Below are positions 53,278 to 63,493 of a stretch of 64,000 nt of DNA, piece by piece. The notes under the pieces were generated by a model. It was not told where the DNA came from, made no database searches, and saw only the letters and a list, made by a program, of their open reading frames with translations. The DNA is from Candidatus Kryptoniota bacterium (lineage in GTDB: Bacteria; Bacteroidota; Ignavibacteria; Kryptoniales; JAKASW01). Both the position numbers and the translations under genes were made by a program. Numbering within the stretch: position 1 is the stretch's first letter; each line of letters starts with the position of its first letter. Location of the stretch: contig DATCTN010000019.1 of the NCBI GenBank assembly GCA_036567965.1, forward strand, positions 57,410 to 121,409, written 5' to 3'.

Positions 53278-54591
53278 ATGGCAGATTCAGAAATCATTCC
53301 CGTAACATCCGTTTCTAAACTCTACGATTTTGACGGAAAGAGGGCGGAAGTTCGTGGCTGGGTTTACAACAAACGTTCGAGCGGGAAAATCCATTTCATC
53401 CTCGTACGGGACGGATCGGGCGTGGTCCAATGTGTCGTCGTCAAGAGCCAGGTAAGCCCGGAATTATTTAGCCAGTATGATCTCCTTACTCAGGAAAGTT
53501 CTGTTATCGTCACAGGAATTGTACATAAAGATGATCGTGCCCCGGGAGGATATGAGCTCCAGCTGGAGTCCATGGAGATTGTAAGCGTTTCAAATGAATA
53601 CCCGATTACTCCTAAGGAACACGGCGTTGAATTTCTGATGGACCACAGGCACCTGTGGCTCAGGTCCTCCCGTCAGCATGCAATCCTCAGAGTTAGACAC
53701 CAAATCGTCAAAGCGATTCGCGACTTCTTCGACAACAGGGGATTCACCTTGGTCGATTCTCCCATCCTTACGCCGGCTTCCGTCGAAGGAACGAGCACAC
53801 TCTTCGAAACTGAATATTTCGATCTGGGGAAAGCGTATTTGACTCAGAGCGGTCAACTCTATGCTGAAGCTGCCGCGATGGCGTTTGGGAAAGTGTATTG
53901 CTTTGGTCCGACGTTCAGAGCCGAGAAATCGAAGACTAGGCGCCATCTAACTGAATTCTGGATGGTTGAACCTGAAGTCGCATGGGCAGATCTGAATGAC
54001 GACATGGATCTCGCCGAGGAATTTATAGAATACATTGTCCAAACCATCCTTAAGATTTGCGAGCCGGAACTTCGCCATCTTGAACGAGATCTGACAAAAT
54101 TGGTTCCGGTCAAACGCCCGTTCCCGCGCCTCCATTACGACGAAGCTGTGGAACTCCTGAAGAAGAATGCGGTAGACTTCCAGTACGGCAACGACCTGGG
54201 AGCAGCTGACGAGACTATCATCTCTCAGCAATATGATCGTCCGGTCATGGTTCACCATTATCCGGCAGCTTGCAAGGCCTTTTACATGAAACGTGATCCT
54301 GATCGTCAGGATCTCACTCTGTCAGTCGATGTTCTGGCGTCCGAAGGTTACGGCGAAATCATCGGCGGAAGCCAGCGCGAGGACGACTACGAGACTCTTC
54401 TTCGCAGACTTAAGGAATTCAATTTACCGAGCCAACCGTTTGAGTGGTACCTGGATTTGAGAAAGTACGGAACCGTTCCACACTCGGGATTCGGGTTGGG
54501 GGTCGAAAGGACTGTTTCGTGGATCTGCGGCCTCGAGCATGTGAGGGAAACGATCCCGTTCGCGAGAATGATCTACCGCAACACACCCTGA
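53278..54591 (+). CDS. asnS: Asparaginyl-tRNA synthetase
   Basis: A 437-residue class IIb synthetase charging tRNA-Asn. The OB-fold anticodon domain is at residues about 18-105 ([20 protein letters not shown]). The catalytic domain carries motif 1 near [20 protein letters not shown], motif 2 in [20 protein letters not shown] and motif 3 in [20 protein letters not shown]. The [20 protein letters not shown] block and the short insertion favour AsnRS over AspRS. It starts 8 bases after a GGAG site. Having AsnRS means the organism need not rely only on transamidation for Asn-tRNA. The ABC transporter genes follow 36 bases later. Confidence 0.95.
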   Translation: MADSEIIPVTSVSKLYDFDGKRAEVRGWVYNKRSSGKIHFILVRDGSGVVQCVVVKSQVSPELFSQYDLLTQESSVIVTGIVHKDDRAPGGYELQLESMEIVSVSNEYPITPKEHGVEFLMDHRHLWLRSSRQHAILRVRHQIVKAIRDFFDNRGFTLVDSPILTPASVEGTSTLFETEYFDLGKAYLTQSGQLYAEAAAMAFGKVYCFGPTFRAEKSKTRRHLTEFWMVEPEVAWADLNDDMDLAEEFIEYIVQTILKICEPELRHLERDLTKLVPVKRPFPRLHYDEAVELLKKNAVDFQYGNDLGAADETIISQQYDRPVMVHHYPAACKAFYMKRDPDRQDLTLSVDVLASEGYGEIIGGSQREDDYETLLRRLKEFNLPSQPFEWYLDLRKYGTVPHSGFGLGVERTVSWICGLEHVRETIPFARMIYRNTP

Positions 54592-54627
54592 AGTCTATCC
54601 AAACTAAACTCAGCAGGGGAAAACTAT

Positions 54628-55527
54628 ATGCTTGCAGTTAAGGACTTAACTAAAACTTATATCACCACTAAGGCACTTGACGGCGTCACTTTTGAAGTGA
54701 AGCCCGGAGAGATTTTCGGACTCCTTGGCCCAAATGGTGCAGGTAAGACAACCACAATACGAATCTCTCTGGGTATCATCGAGCCCGATTCAGGAACAGT
54801 AATGTTCAATGGCAAACCCCTGACCCCCGAGATTAAAAACTCGCTCGCCTATCTTCCCGAGGAAAGGGGTTTGTATAGGAAAAGTAAAGTCATCGATGTA
54901 CTCGTCTATTTTGGCGGCTTGCACGGTGTCTCGCCGCAAAACGCCAGAAGACTCGCGTCCGACTGGCTGAAGAAATTCGAGCTTTCTCATTGCGCGGAAA
55001 AGAAAGTGGATGAGCTGTCGAAAGGGATGCAGCAAAAGGTGCAGTTCATCTCCTGCCTCCTTCATTCTCCTGACATGCTTATCCTCGATGAGCCGTTTTC
55101 AGGACTGGATCCCGTCAATCAAATCGTTATCAAAGACATAATGAGCGAATTGAAATCGAAGGGGAAAACGATTGTGTTCTCAACTCACCAGATGGAACAG
55201 GCAGAAAAATTGTGTGACCGCATATGCCTGATCGACAAGGGGAAGGTCGTGCTTTATGGCGAGCTTGGTGAAATTAAAAGAAGATACGGAAATAACACAA
55301 TCCATCTTGAGTTCGAGGGAGATCCTTCCGCGTTGCGTCAACTATCAGGAATCGCATCAATGGATCTCTACGAGAATTATGCTGAACTCAAAATGGACGA
55401 CGGCAATAATCGACGTGCGATCTTGAGTCAGGTACTCAAAGCTGTCGATGTGACGAAGTTCTCGGTTGAGGAAGCATCGCTTAATTCAATTTTTATTGAA
55501 GCTGTCGGGGGAAAAAATGCCAATTAA
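54628..55527 (+). CDS. ABC exporter ATP-binding protein (NatA-like)
   Basis: A 299-residue ATPase. Walker A GLLGPNGAGKTTTIR, the signature helix region DELSKGMQQKVQFI, Walker B MLILDEPFSGLD and the H-loop STHQMEQ are intact. A C-terminal extension of about 80 residues, starting near KIRRRYGNNTIHLEF-type sequence (EIKRRYGNNTIHLEFEGD), matches the DUF4162-type tail of NatA-like exporters. It overlaps the permease gene by 11 bases. Such pairs export sodium, drugs or signalling molecules; the substrate is unknown. It follows asnS by 36 bases, possibly in one transcript. Confidence 0.92.
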   Translation: MLAVKDLTKTYITTKALDGVTFEVKPGEIFGLLGPNGAGKTTTIRISLGIIEPDSGTVMFNGKPLTPEIKNSLAYLPEERGLYRKSKVIDVLVYFGGLHGVSPQNARRLASDWLKKFELSHCAEKKVDELSKGMQQKVQFISCLLHSPDMLILDEPFSGLDPVNQIVIKDIMSELKSKGKTIVFSTHQMEQAEKLCDRICLIDKGKVVLYGELGEIKRRYGNNTIHLEFEGDPSALRQLSGIASMDLYENYAELKMDDGNNRRAILSQVLKAVDVTKFSVEEASLNSIFIEAVGGKNAN

Positions 55528-56761
55528 TAAAATACTCACGATCGCAAGATGGGAATTCATAGAAAAGGTGAAAACGAAAGCGTTTATAATTTCGTTGGTC
55601 CTCACACCTGCATTTATATTGCTTTTCTCAGTTCTTCCGACGCTGCTTATCAACAAAGGAGATTCTTCTACGGTCAGCATTGGGATCATCGACAGTACGG
55701 GCGAGATCGCACCTCGGCTTTCAGCAAAGCTTCTTGAGAAATATAAATTGCCGGACGGTAGACCGAATTATCACGTCGTGAATATCTCCCCCGGAGATAG
55801 CTGTCGCACAATTGCGAACAGGATGGTCCTCCAGGATAAAATTTCCTCGTACTTGATAATCGATTCCGGCATTGCCAGAACGAGAAAATTCGTTTTTGTT
55901 TCTCAGAACGTCTCCAACTTCCAACAGATGGAAAGAATGCAATCGGAAGTAAAAGACATAATAGTATCCAACGAACTCGAACGTAATGGAGTCCGACCCG
56001 GTTTGATTGCCGAAGTAGCAAAGCCCGTTGGCTATGAGACTGTGAAGTTGTCTAAGGGCGGAGAAGAGTCAAAGGCCGAGATCGGATCGGGATTCGCTCT
56101 CGGCTACATCTTCATCATCATCCTCGCGCTCTTCATTATCACGTCAGGGCAGCTTCTCGTCAGAAGTGTCATCGAGGAGAAGTCGAACAGGATAGTCGAG
56201 GTCTTGTTGTCATCCGCGACCGCCGACGAAATAATGACGGGGAAAATCCTCGGGCTGAGCCTCCTTGGAATGACTCAGCTTGCCGTGTGGGCTGCTATCG
56301 GAGTCTCATTTGCGGGGCAGCTCGCTGGGTTTCTCTCCTTTCCCGACAATGGCTGGTGGATTCTCGTATTCTTTGTTCTTGGATTCTTGTTCTACTCTTC
56401 AATATTCGTCATGATAGGTTCTCCGGTCACCACCGAGCAGGAGGCACAGCAGGCGACAAGCTACGCCTCGATGCTGATTTTCTTTCCGATTGCGCTCGCG
56501 TTTCTGGTTGCTCAAGATCCGACTGCTGGATACCTAAAGGTGATTTCGTTGATCCCGCTCCTCACCCCGACCATGATGGCATTCAGAATTCCCATCCAGT
56601 CGCCTGACTTGTGGGAACTGATAGCTGGGGCAGCGATTCTCATAGTGTCGACCTATTTCTGCATGATTGCAGCCGGGAGAGTCTTCAGGATCGGTATCCT
56701 CGTTTACGGTAAGCGCCCAAGCTTGAAGGAGTTGCTGCGCTGGGCAATCAAACGGGGCTGA
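55517..56761 (+). CDS. ABC-2 type transporter permease (NatB-like)
   Basis: A 414-residue membrane protein with the NatB/ABC2 topology. One hydrophobic helix lies at about residues 23-43 (AFIISLVLTPAFILLFSVL), a large periplasmic domain at about 45-195, then five to six helices from about 200 to the end. The conserved EEKSNRIVEVLLSSATADEI segment (about 225-245) is typical. The ATG at 55517 lies inside the end of the ATPase gene. Together the two make a complete exporter. Substrate unknown. Confidence 0.9.
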   Translation: MPINKILTIARWEFIEKVKTKAFIISLVLTPAFILLFSVLPTLLINKGDSSTVSIGIIDSTGEIAPRLSAKLLEKYKLPDGRPNYHVVNISPGDSCRTIANRMVLQDKISSYLIIDSGIARTRKFVFVSQNVSNFQQMERMQSEVKDIIVSNELERNGVRPGLIAEVAKPVGYETVKLSKGGEESKAEIGSGFALGYIFIIILALFIITSGQLLVRSVIEEKSNRIVEVLLSSATADEIMTGKILGLSLLGMTQLAVWAAIGVSFAGQLAGFLSFPDNGWWILVFFVLGFLFYSSIFVMIGSPVTTEQEAQQATSYASMLIFFPIALAFLVAQDPTAGYLKVISLIPLLTPTMMAFRIPIQSPDLWELIAGAAILIVSTYFCMIAAGRVFRIGILVYGKRPSLKELLRWAIKRG

Positions 56762-56895
56762 TTTCGTGTTTTCACTCCGGATTGTTCCAATTCTTCCACC
56801 TCCGGTTCGGAGCGTTGCTTGTTTCACTCGAAGGGGCTAAATTTAATGCCCTGAGGCTTCAGGTAGGCCTTTGGATTTGTACTAAAAGGAAAGGT

Positions 56896-57591
56896 GTGAG
56901 GAAAATACTTATCGCAATCGACGGCCCCGCTGGATCTGGCAAGAGTACAACTGCAAGACTCGTGGCGCAGAAACTCGGATATGTTTATGTCGATACCGGC
57001 GCAATGTACCGGGCGATAACTCTTAAGGTCCTTTCCTCTAACCTAGATCCCGCCGATGAGCCCCGAGTCGTCAAGATGGCCGGGGAATCCGAAATCACCC
57101 TCCACAATGACAAGGGAAAATTGAATATCGAGCTCGACGGCAGGGATGTGACCGAGGCTATTCGATCCGAAGAGGTTACCAGGAACGTAAGCCTTGTAAG
57201 TTCTTACGCAGGTCTCAGAAAAATTATGGTGGAAAAGCAACGCGAGATAGGTTCACAAAAAGGTTGTGTGGTAGACGGGAGAGATATTGGAACGGTGGTC
57301 TTCCCGGATGCGGATCTGAAATTCTTCGTGACTGCGGACGTGATGGAACGGGCAAGAAGGCGGCAGGAAGAGCTCTCAACAAGCGGGGTCGAGCTTCCTC
57401 TCGTCCAGGTGGTCCGTGACCTCAAAGAACGTGACTTGAAAGATTCCACTCGAGAGACAAGTCCCCTTCGAAAAGCTGATGACGCGATCGAAATTGATAC
57501 GACTCATTTGACTATCGAAGAGCAGGTCCACATGATTTTGAATTACGCAAATGGAGCTATGGTGAACACTGAGGAGACGGTGAGAAAATGA
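56896..57591 (+). CDS. cmk: Cytidylate kinase
   Basis: A 231-residue (d)CMP kinase. The P-loop IDGPAGSGKSTTARL sits at the N-terminus (residues 8-22), followed by LGYVYVDTGAMYRAITL, which forms the CMP pocket, then the GRDVTEAIRS segment, DGRDIGTVVFPDADLKFF and the lid with RAxxRxxE-type Arg residues. The GTG at 56896 is chosen because the protein then starts right at the P-loop strand, with AAAGGAAAGGT just before it; 38 extra upstream codons have no family match. It overlaps ispH by 4 bases. The order cmk-ispH-rpsA is conserved in several phyla. Confidence 0.92.
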   Translation: MRKILIAIDGPAGSGKSTTARLVAQKLGYVYVDTGAMYRAITLKVLSSNLDPADEPRVVKMAGESEITLHNDKGKLNIELDGRDVTEAIRSEEVTRNVSLVSSYAGLRKIMVEKQREIGSQKGCVVDGRDIGTVVFPDADLKFFVTADVMERARRRQEELSTSGVELPLVQVVRDLKERDLKDSTRETSPLRKADDAIEIDTTHLTIEEQVHMILNYANGAMVNTEETVRK

Positions 57592-58517
57592 AAGTGTCGG
57601 TCGACAAGAACAGTGGGTTCTGCTGGGGCGTTGTGCGCGCGATAGATTTCGCCGAAGATGAATTGAAGCAGTCGGGGAAATTGTATTCCCTTGGAGATAT
57701 AATTCATAACCCGGAGGAGATCCAACGGCTCGGAGAAAAAGGACTCCAGACTATTTCGCATAAGGACCTCGGAAGCGTGAAAGATGCGAAGGTCCTTATT
57801 CGGGCTCATGGCGAACCGCCCTCAACATTCGAGCTGGCGAAGAAATTGAACCTTGAACTGGTGGACGCGACGTGTCCGGTTGTGTCAAAATTGCAGGAGC
57901 GAATCAAGAGATTCTACGACGACCATTATCAGATAGTGATTTTCGGAAAGAAAGATCATGCTGAAGTCATTGGGCTTCGCGGAGTATGTAATGATGAAGC
58001 CGTGGTCGTGAAGACTGTCGGGGAAGCGCTGGAGAAGGTTGACTTTTCGAAAAAGACCGTCTTATTCTCGCAGACCACGATGGACAAACCCACATTCTAT
58101 GCGATCAAGGATGCTCTCTCCAGGAAGATAAAGGATCTTGTGGTCGGGACTATGGAGGACATAGCCAAATCTTTTCTAGCTAAAGACACGATTTGCGGTC
58201 AGGTCTCGGGTCGTGACAAAAAGCTGAGAGAGTTCGCGACAAATAATGACGTAATCGTCTTCGTCGCGGGGAAAATCAGTTCAAACGGTAAAGTTCTTTT
58301 TGATATCTGTAAGGAAGAAAACCTGGCGTCATATTTTATTGAACATGAAGACGAGCTTGATTCACGATGGTTTGAAAATGCTGCGACGGTGGGAGTCACC
58401 GGTGCGACATCAACGCCTCAATGGCTGATGGAGAAGGTCGGCCGGGCGATAGAGAGAATGGACCAACGGGTTTTGACTGGAGAGTCTTTAGAACAGAAAG
58501 CCGCCCCAAATAACTAA
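57588..58517 (+). CDS. ispH: 4-Hydroxy-3-methylbut-2-enyl diphosphate reductase
   Basis: A 309-residue iron-sulfur enzyme of the last step of the MEP isoprenoid pathway. The three cluster cysteines are in place: Cys12 (NSGFCWGV), Cys96 (DATCPVV) and Cys203 (DTICGQV). His40, His74 and His124, and Glu126 (KDHAEVIG), match the substrate-binding residues, as does the final GATSTPQWLMEKV. Its start overlaps the cmk stop (ATGA). The gene makes isoprenoid precursors for quinones and undecaprenol, so the quinone prenyltransferase at 7203 depends on it. The next gene is rpsA after a 127-bp structured leader. Confidence 0.95.
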   Translation: MKVSVDKNSGFCWGVVRAIDFAEDELKQSGKLYSLGDIIHNPEEIQRLGEKGLQTISHKDLGSVKDAKVLIRAHGEPPSTFELAKKLNLELVDATCPVVSKLQERIKRFYDDHYQIVIFGKKDHAEVIGLRGVCNDEAVVVKTVGEALEKVDFSKKTVLFSQTTMDKPTFYAIKDALSRKIKDLVVGTMEDIAKSFLAKDTICGQVSGRDKKLREFATNNDVIVFVAGKISSNGKVLFDICKEENLASYFIEHEDELDSRWFENAATVGVTGATSTPQWLMEKVGRAIERMDQRVLTGESLEQKAAPNN

Positions 58518-58553
58518 TGTTGAACCAAAACAAAATCCTTGACTCGGTCTCTT

Positions 58554-58640
58554 CTGGCGGTTTCGGACTGATGATGGGCGATCGCTCCGCCCGATTCCTG
58601 GCGGACCGCCTAATGCTGGCGGTGATTTTCAAAGGAGATA
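58554..58640 (+). promoter_or_regulatory. Candidate autoregulatory leader of rpsA
   Basis: The sequence CTGGCGG occurs three times (58554-58560, 58598-58604, 58616-58622). The segment ACCGCC (58605-58610) can pair with GGCGGT either upstream (58556-58561) or downstream (58618-58623, 7-nt loop). The two foldings exclude each other. A further GGGCG/CGCCC hairpin (58576-58580 with 58588-58592) lies inside. The downstream hairpin ends 7 bases before AAAGGAG (58631-58637). Such a leader would suit feedback control by ribosomal protein S1. Confidence 0.45.
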
Positions 58641-58644
58641 ATTA

Positions 58645-60498
58645 ATGACCGAAGAAGAAAAGGCCACAGAAACGATGCCAATGCAAAGTCCAGATGAGGT
58701 TATAACTCGAAGAAGGCCTGCTGGGAAAGTGAAGCTGCTGACGGGTGAAGATTCACCCTACACAGAAGCAGAACTCAAAGAGATGATTGATCTTTACGAT
58801 AAGAGTCTGAAACAATTTGATGCCGGAGAGATTGTAAAAGGCAGAATCATAGGGTTTACTGAAAATGATGTAATTGTCGACATCGGGTTCAAGTCGTCGG
58901 GACTTGTGCCGAAACTCGAGTTCCCCAACTTGAACGAACTCAAGTCGGGAGATGAAGTGGAGGTTTTTCTCGACAGTGTGGAGGATCAGGACGGGCAAGT
59001 CGTTCTCTCGAGACGTCGCGCCGATTTTATCAGGATCTGGGATAGGATAGTGAGTGCCCATGAGAATCAAACCGTGCTTCAAGGCACAGTGCTCCGAAGA
59101 GTTAAAGGCGGATTGATGGTCAACTTGATGGGCCTCGAGTCGTTCCTTCCTGGCTCCCAAGTCGACGTCAGACCGGTCAGAGATTTTGATGCGTATGTCG
59201 GAAGGACCATGGACTTCAGAGTCGTAAAAATAAATGAAGCCGCCGAAAATGTGGTTGTCAGTCACAAGGCATTGCTCGAAGCTGAAATAGAGGAGCAACG
59301 GAAGAGAATCCTTTCCAAGTTGGAGAAGGGCCTCATCCTTGAAGGAACAGTGAAGGCAATTACAGAATTCGGCGTGTTCGTCGATCTGGGCGGAGTGGAC
59401 GGCCTGATACATATCACCGACCTCTCATGGGGGCGGGTGAATCATCCATCCGAAGTTGTGAAGCTCGACCAGAAGATCCAGGTCGTTGTGACCGACTTCG
59501 ACGAAGAGAAAAAACGCATCTCCCTTTCCATGAAAGCGCTGCAACCCGAACCGTGGAAGAGCATTGAAGACAAATATCAGGTGGGGCAGCGCGTAAACGG
59601 AAAGGTCGTCTCCCTTACCGAGTACGGTGCGTTCGTCGAGATCGAAAAAGGTATCGAGGGCCTGATTCACATATCTGAAATGAGCTGGACCGAACATGTC
59701 AAACACCCATCCCAGAAAGTGTCGATGGGGCAAATGGTCGAAGCGGTGATACTCAGTCTCGACAAGGATAATAAGAAGCTTTCGCTCGGATTGAAACAGC
59801 TAGAGCCTGATCCGTGGGAACAGCTCATCGAGAAGTATCCGGTCGGTTCCAGACATAAAGGGATAGTCCGCAACCTGACGAACTTCGGAGTATTCGTGGA
59901 GCTTGAGTCGGGTGTGGACGGTCTTATTCACATCTCCGATCTCTCCTGGACAAAGAAGATTCGCCATCCCGGGGAACTTGTGAAACGTGGAGACGAAATT
60001 GACATTGTGGTTCTCGCGGTGGATAAGGAACAGCGCCGAATTTCACTCGGACATAAGCAGGCGATGGAAAACCCGTGGGACAAGTTCGAGCAGGAATTCA
60101 AGGTTGGCGCGGAAGTCCAGGGTAAAATAATTCGACATATCGAGAAGGGTGCTATTGTCGAACTTCCTGGTGATGTCGACGGCTTCATCCCGCATTCCCA
60201 TATGTCACCGATGAACCTCAAGAATTTTGTCGCCCACTTTCCCGCGGGTGAAGACCTGAACTTGAAGGTCATCGAGTTCGACAAAGACGGCAAGAGGATC
60301 GTCCTCAGTGCACTTGAGTATTACAGAGACAAAGATACGGCGCTATACCAGGAGTTCTTGGCGAACCATAAGATAAACCCGGATGAGAGAAGGGGAACAA
60401 AGGCGCGCGCTGCCGACAAGAAGCCGAAAGATCAAGAAGAAGATCAGGGGAAGGAAGCCTTGGAGAGTGAAAAGCCTCAAGAGAATCCTGAGGCTTGA
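58645..60498 (+). CDS. rpsA: 30S ribosomal protein S1
   Basis: A 617-residue RNA-binding protein with six S1 (OB-fold) domains, beginning at about residues 55, 137, 225, 312, 399 and 485. The best repeats read [40 protein letters not shown] and [20 protein letters not shown], each followed by GLIHISD or GLIHISE. The C-terminus is an acidic/basic tail ([20 protein letters not shown]). Length and domain number match bacterial S1, which recruits mRNA to the 30S subunit. AAAGGAG is 7 bases before the ATG. It follows ispH, with a possible regulatory leader between. Confidence 0.96.
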   Translation: MTEEEKATETMPMQSPDEVITRRRPAGKVKLLTGEDSPYTEAELKEMIDLYDKSLKQFDAGEIVKGRIIGFTENDVIVDIGFKSSGLVPKLEFPNLNELKSGDEVEVFLDSVEDQDGQVVLSRRRADFIRIWDRIVSAHENQTVLQGTVLRRVKGGLMVNLMGLESFLPGSQVDVRPVRDFDAYVGRTMDFRVVKINEAAENVVVSHKALLEAEIEEQRKRILSKLEKGLILEGTVKAITEFGVFVDLGGVDGLIHITDLSWGRVNHPSEVVKLDQKIQVVVTDFDEEKKRISLSMKALQPEPWKSIEDKYQVGQRVNGKVVSLTEYGAFVEIEKGIEGLIHISEMSWTEHVKHPSQKVSMGQMVEAVILSLDKDNKKLSLGLKQLEPDPWEQLIEKYPVGSRHKGIVRNLTNFGVFVELESGVDGLIHISDLSWTKKIRHPGELVKRGDEIDIVVLAVDKEQRRISLGHKQAMENPWDKFEQEFKVGAEVQGKIIRHIEKGAIVELPGDVDGFIPHSHMSPMNLKNFVAHFPAGEDLNLKVIEFDKDGKRIVLSALEYYRDKDTALYQEFLANHKINPDERRGTKARAADKKPKDQEEDQGKEALESEKPQENPEA

Positions 60499-60563
60499 CT
60501 TTAAACGGGCGCAATCTGAAATTGACCCGAATCCCCATTAAGGGGGCCAAGAGGATCCGCTGA

Positions 60564-61874
60564 ATGGAAAAGAAACGTGTCGCGTTTGAAAGCCTCGGCT
60601 GTAAATTGAATTATGCCGAGACTGTTCAAATTCAGAAAGAATTCAGGCGGCGCGGATTTGAGGTGGTCGAGTTCGCTGACCCTGCTGATGTATTCGTCAT
60701 AAATACATGCACCGTTACGCAAAGTGCTGACAGTGACTGTCGTCAGGTTGTTCGCCGAGCCTTGAGGAACTCACCCGGCGCATTTGTGGTTGTCACGGGG
60801 TGTTATGCTCAAGGGAAACCGGAAGATGTTGCACAGATAGAAGGTGTGGATCTGGTTCTCGGTGCCAGGGAAAAGTTCGAGCTATTCAATCATGTCGATG
60901 ATTTTGTCAAGAATTATCACGCGCGTGTTTTTGCCGGACCGATAGATGAAGCCGTGGAATTCGGCGCGGCCGACTCTGCGTCGGAGGGAGCGAGAACTCG
61001 CGCGTTTCTCAAAGTGCAGGACGGATGCGATTACTCCTGCTCGTACTGTACGATACCGAGGGTCAGAGGCGCCAGCCGCAGCCCGTCGATATCTTTTCTT
61101 GTTGATGAAGCGAGAAGAATAGCGGATCTCGGTTTTAAAGAGATCGTCCTCACGGGAGTCAACGTCGGCGATTTCGGCAGAGGAGTAGGACCGGAAGAGG
61201 GACAGTTTATCGATTTGCTCACTGCTCTTGAGCGGGTCGAAAGTGTTAATCGATTCAGGATCAGCTCGATTGAGCCTAATCTGCTTACACGTGACGTGGT
61301 CGACTTTGTCGCGGGTTCCACGAGGTTTTGTCGTCATTTCCACGTGCCGTTGCAGAGTGGCGCGGATGAGATCCTCAGGAAAATGCGGCGCCGCTACAAT
61401 TCATCTCAGTACCGCGAAGCTATCGAGTATGTACACGAAAAAATTCCGACTGCCGGGATCGGAGCGGATACTATTGTTGGTTTCCCCGGTGAATCTAATG
61501 ATTTGTTCGATAAGAGTTACGCTTTCATTGAAGATCTGCCTCTTACTTACCTTCATGTTTTTTCGTACTCTGAACGTCCCGGGACTGTGTCCGCGGATTT
61601 CTCAGGCAATATTGACCCACGGGTAAAGAGAAAACGCAGCGAGGCACTTAGAGTCCTCTCAACCAAGAAACGCTACGCTTTCAATAGACAATTTGTGGGA
61701 AAGATTATGAAAGTGCTGGTGGAAGAAGAGACGAAAGACGGGAAGATGTTTGGGTTCACTTCAAACTATATCCGGGTGCAGGTAGACCTGAATGCTCAAC
61801 ATGCAAATACGATCCCTGATGTGCTGATTTCAGGGGTGAGCGATAACACCGCTTTAGGTCAGGTGATCTCGTGA
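60564..61874 (+). CDS. mtaB: tRNA t6A37 methylthiotransferase MtaB
   Basis: A 436-residue radical-SAM enzyme that turns t6A37 of tRNA into ms2t6A. The N-terminal MTTase domain has Cys13 (ESLGCKLN), Cys49 (NTCTVT) and Cys80 (TGCYAQ) for the second cluster. The radical-SAM Cys triad is Cys155, Cys159 and Cys162 (GCDYSCSYCTIPRVRGASRS). A C-terminal TRAM domain (about 370-436) ends the protein. ESLGCKLNYAE is typical of MtaB; the related MiaB and RimO start differently. It follows rpsA by 65 bases and overlaps a secreted protein gene by 4 bases. Confidence 0.94.
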   Translation: MEKKRVAFESLGCKLNYAETVQIQKEFRRRGFEVVEFADPADVFVINTCTVTQSADSDCRQVVRRALRNSPGAFVVVTGCYAQGKPEDVAQIEGVDLVLGAREKFELFNHVDDFVKNYHARVFAGPIDEAVEFGAADSASEGARTRAFLKVQDGCDYSCSYCTIPRVRGASRSPSISFLVDEARRIADLGFKEIVLTGVNVGDFGRGVGPEEGQFIDLLTALERVESVNRFRISSIEPNLLTRDVVDFVAGSTRFCRHFHVPLQSGADEILRKMRRRYNSSQYREAIEYVHEKIPTAGIGADTIVGFPGESNDLFDKSYAFIEDLPLTYLHVFSYSERPGTVSADFSGNIDPRVKRKRSEALRVLSTKKRYAFNRQFVGKIMKVLVEEETKDGKMFGFTSNYIRVQVDLNAQHANTIPDVLISGVSDNTALGQVIS

Positions 61875-62572
61875 AGACGTTCCTCTTGGTTTGCTCGCTT
61901 CTTATCGTATGCGGATTGAATGTGCAGCCGCTTTATTCTCAGAGTCGGCTCGAGCTCACATCAAAAATCCTGGACAGCCCGCGTGAGAAATTGGAATCCT
62001 CCGAGATAGTTGCGGTTCATAAGTCGCCTACACTGGCCGCGGTAGCATCTTTAGCAGTGCCGGGTCTCGGGGAACTCTATGCCGGCAGATATGACGTTGG
62101 AAAGTATTCAACGATTACTGAAGTGTCGCTCTGGGTTTTTTACACTGCTATTGAGATGTATTCGGATCAACTGAGAAATGACGCGATCAATTACGCGAGA
62201 GTAAATGCTGGTGTGAACGCAGTCGGGAAGAACGATCTTTTCTTTGTAAATATCGGCAATTACCTGAATACCGCGGATTACAACGTGAAGAAGATTCACG
62301 ATGGCGATTTCGGGGCGATGTATAATGTCACAACGTACCAATGGCAATGGCAATCCGATGCTCAGCGGGAACGATTTAAAGATCTTAGAATAAGAGCCGA
62401 TCAGTATCTCGATTATGGCAGATACACCGCGGGAGTGATCGTGCTTAATCACCTTATCAGTGCTGTTAGCGCAGCGCGTCTCGCATCAATTGTCAATGCA
62501 CGTGCCACAGCTACTCTGAACGATTTCCCGGGTACTACGGGCCTTTATCTCAATCTGTCCGCAGATTTTTGA
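61871..62572 (+). CDS. Exported protein, DUF5683-like
   Basis: A 233-residue protein with signal peptide (MKTFLLVCSLLIVCGLNVQPLYSQ). A conserved-looking stretch LAAVASLAVPGLGELYAGRY is followed by a membrane-like helix (KYSTITEVSLWVFYTAIEMY). This resembles DUF5683-type proteins, which have LxPGxGQxYxGxx motifs. The rest has a Tyr-rich helix (about 100-190) and a second hydrophobic stretch near AGVIVLNHLISAVSAARLAS. No enzyme motif. GTG start overlaps mtaB by 4 bases (GTGA), so it is translationally coupled. Confidence 0.65.
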   Translation: MKTFLLVCSLLIVCGLNVQPLYSQSRLELTSKILDSPREKLESSEIVAVHKSPTLAAVASLAVPGLGELYAGRYDVGKYSTITEVSLWVFYTAIEMYSDQLRNDAINYARVNAGVNAVGKNDLFFVNIGNYLNTADYNVKKIHDGDFGAMYNVTTYQWQWQSDAQRERFKDLRIRADQYLDYGRYTAGVIVLNHLISAVSAARLASIVNARATATLNDFPGTTGLYLNLSADF

Positions 62573-62661
62573 CCTCTTAGGGCAGCGTCCATTCTAGTCC
62601 GTGCTAAAGCAGGAGGTTAATCGAGCCCTATCGGACGCGAGGAGCCTCTACCTTTCTGACA

Positions 62662-62688
62662 TGCACGATGTTGGCGTGCAGCATTTTA
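62662..62688 (+). terminator. Weak hairpin before truA
   Basis: TGCACG (62662-62667) pairs with CGTGCA (62675-62680) across a 7-nt loop, followed by GCATTTT. It is a modest terminator candidate in the 150-bp gap between the DUF5683-like gene and truA. Confidence 0.35.
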
Positions 62689-62725
62689 ACACTCGAATTC
62701 AATATGTAATTTCAGGCTGGTGCTC

Positions 62726-63493
62726 ATGCGCAATATCGCCCTCCTAATAGAATATGATGGAACAGCCTACGGTGGCTGGCAAATCCAAAAGAACGGCAAC
62801 AGCATCCAGGGAATAATCGAGAAGAGTCTATCGACAATGTTTCAAGAGAATGTTAAGGCGATAGGCGCGGGGAGGACTGATGCGGGGGTCCACGCTAAGG
62901 GTCAGGTAGCAAACTTCCATACCTCCTCAAAGTGGAAATGCGAGAAAATTCAATTTTCTGGAAATGGTCTTCTTCCAGTTGATATTTCAATACGCAAAGC
63001 TACTGAGGTGCCTGAGACTTTTCATGCGAGGTACGATGCAGTTCTCAGAAGATATGTTTACCGAATAGTCACATCCAAGACGCCGACAGAAAGGCTATAC
63101 ACTTCTTTTGTTCCATTCACGCTTTCCGTTGATGCTATGACCGAAGCTACAAGCTTAATCCTTGGGACGAACGATTTCAGGAGCTTCACAAAGCATGCAT
63201 CGGAGCGGTCGCCCAAACTTCATGATGAAACTTTTATCTGCAATGTTTCCAGGGCTTCCTGGACTATGGAACACCAGGATCTTACATTTGTCATTGAAGC
63301 CGACCGTTTTCTTTATGGCATGGTGAGAGCGATCGTTGGTGCTCTCATCGCTGTGGGACGTGGTAGATTGTCAGCTTCTGAATTCCGCGCGATCATGGAG
63401 ACAGGGGAGAGGAGAAACGCGCCGATGTCTGCGCCTGCCGCTGGTCTGACGCTAGACGAAGTCATTTACGCCTTTGACTTGTGGGGACGATAA
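62726..63493 (+). CDS. truA: tRNA pseudouridine synthase A
   Basis: A 255-residue enzyme that makes pseudouridine at positions 38-40 of the tRNA anticodon arm. The catalytic Asp52 is in IGAGRTDAGVHAKGQVANF; other family blocks are LIEYDGTAYGGWQIQ, LRRYVYRIV, DFRSFTKH and EADRFLYGMVRAIVGALIAV. Length is normal. A GTG two codons earlier (62720) is possible, but the ATG at 62726 lies at better distance from the AGG upstream. It is separated from its neighbours by gaps over 140 bp and is probably monocistronic. Confidence 0.95.
   Translation: MRNIALLIEYDGTAYGGWQIQKNGNSIQGIIEKSLSTMFQENVKAIGAGRTDAGVHAKGQVANFHTSSKWKCEKIQFSGNGLLPVDISIRKATEVPETFHARYDAVLRRYVYRIVTSKTPTERLYTSFVPFTLSVDAMTEATSLILGTNDFRSFTKHASERSPKLHDETFICNVSRASWTMEHQDLTFVIEADRFLYGMVRAIVGALIAVGRGRLSASEFRAIMETGERRNAPMSAPAAGLTLDEVIYAFDLWGR

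Noticed and set aside
58753..59412. Minus-strand frame of 219 codons across rpsA
   Set aside because: Antisense shadow of a conserved ribosomal protein.
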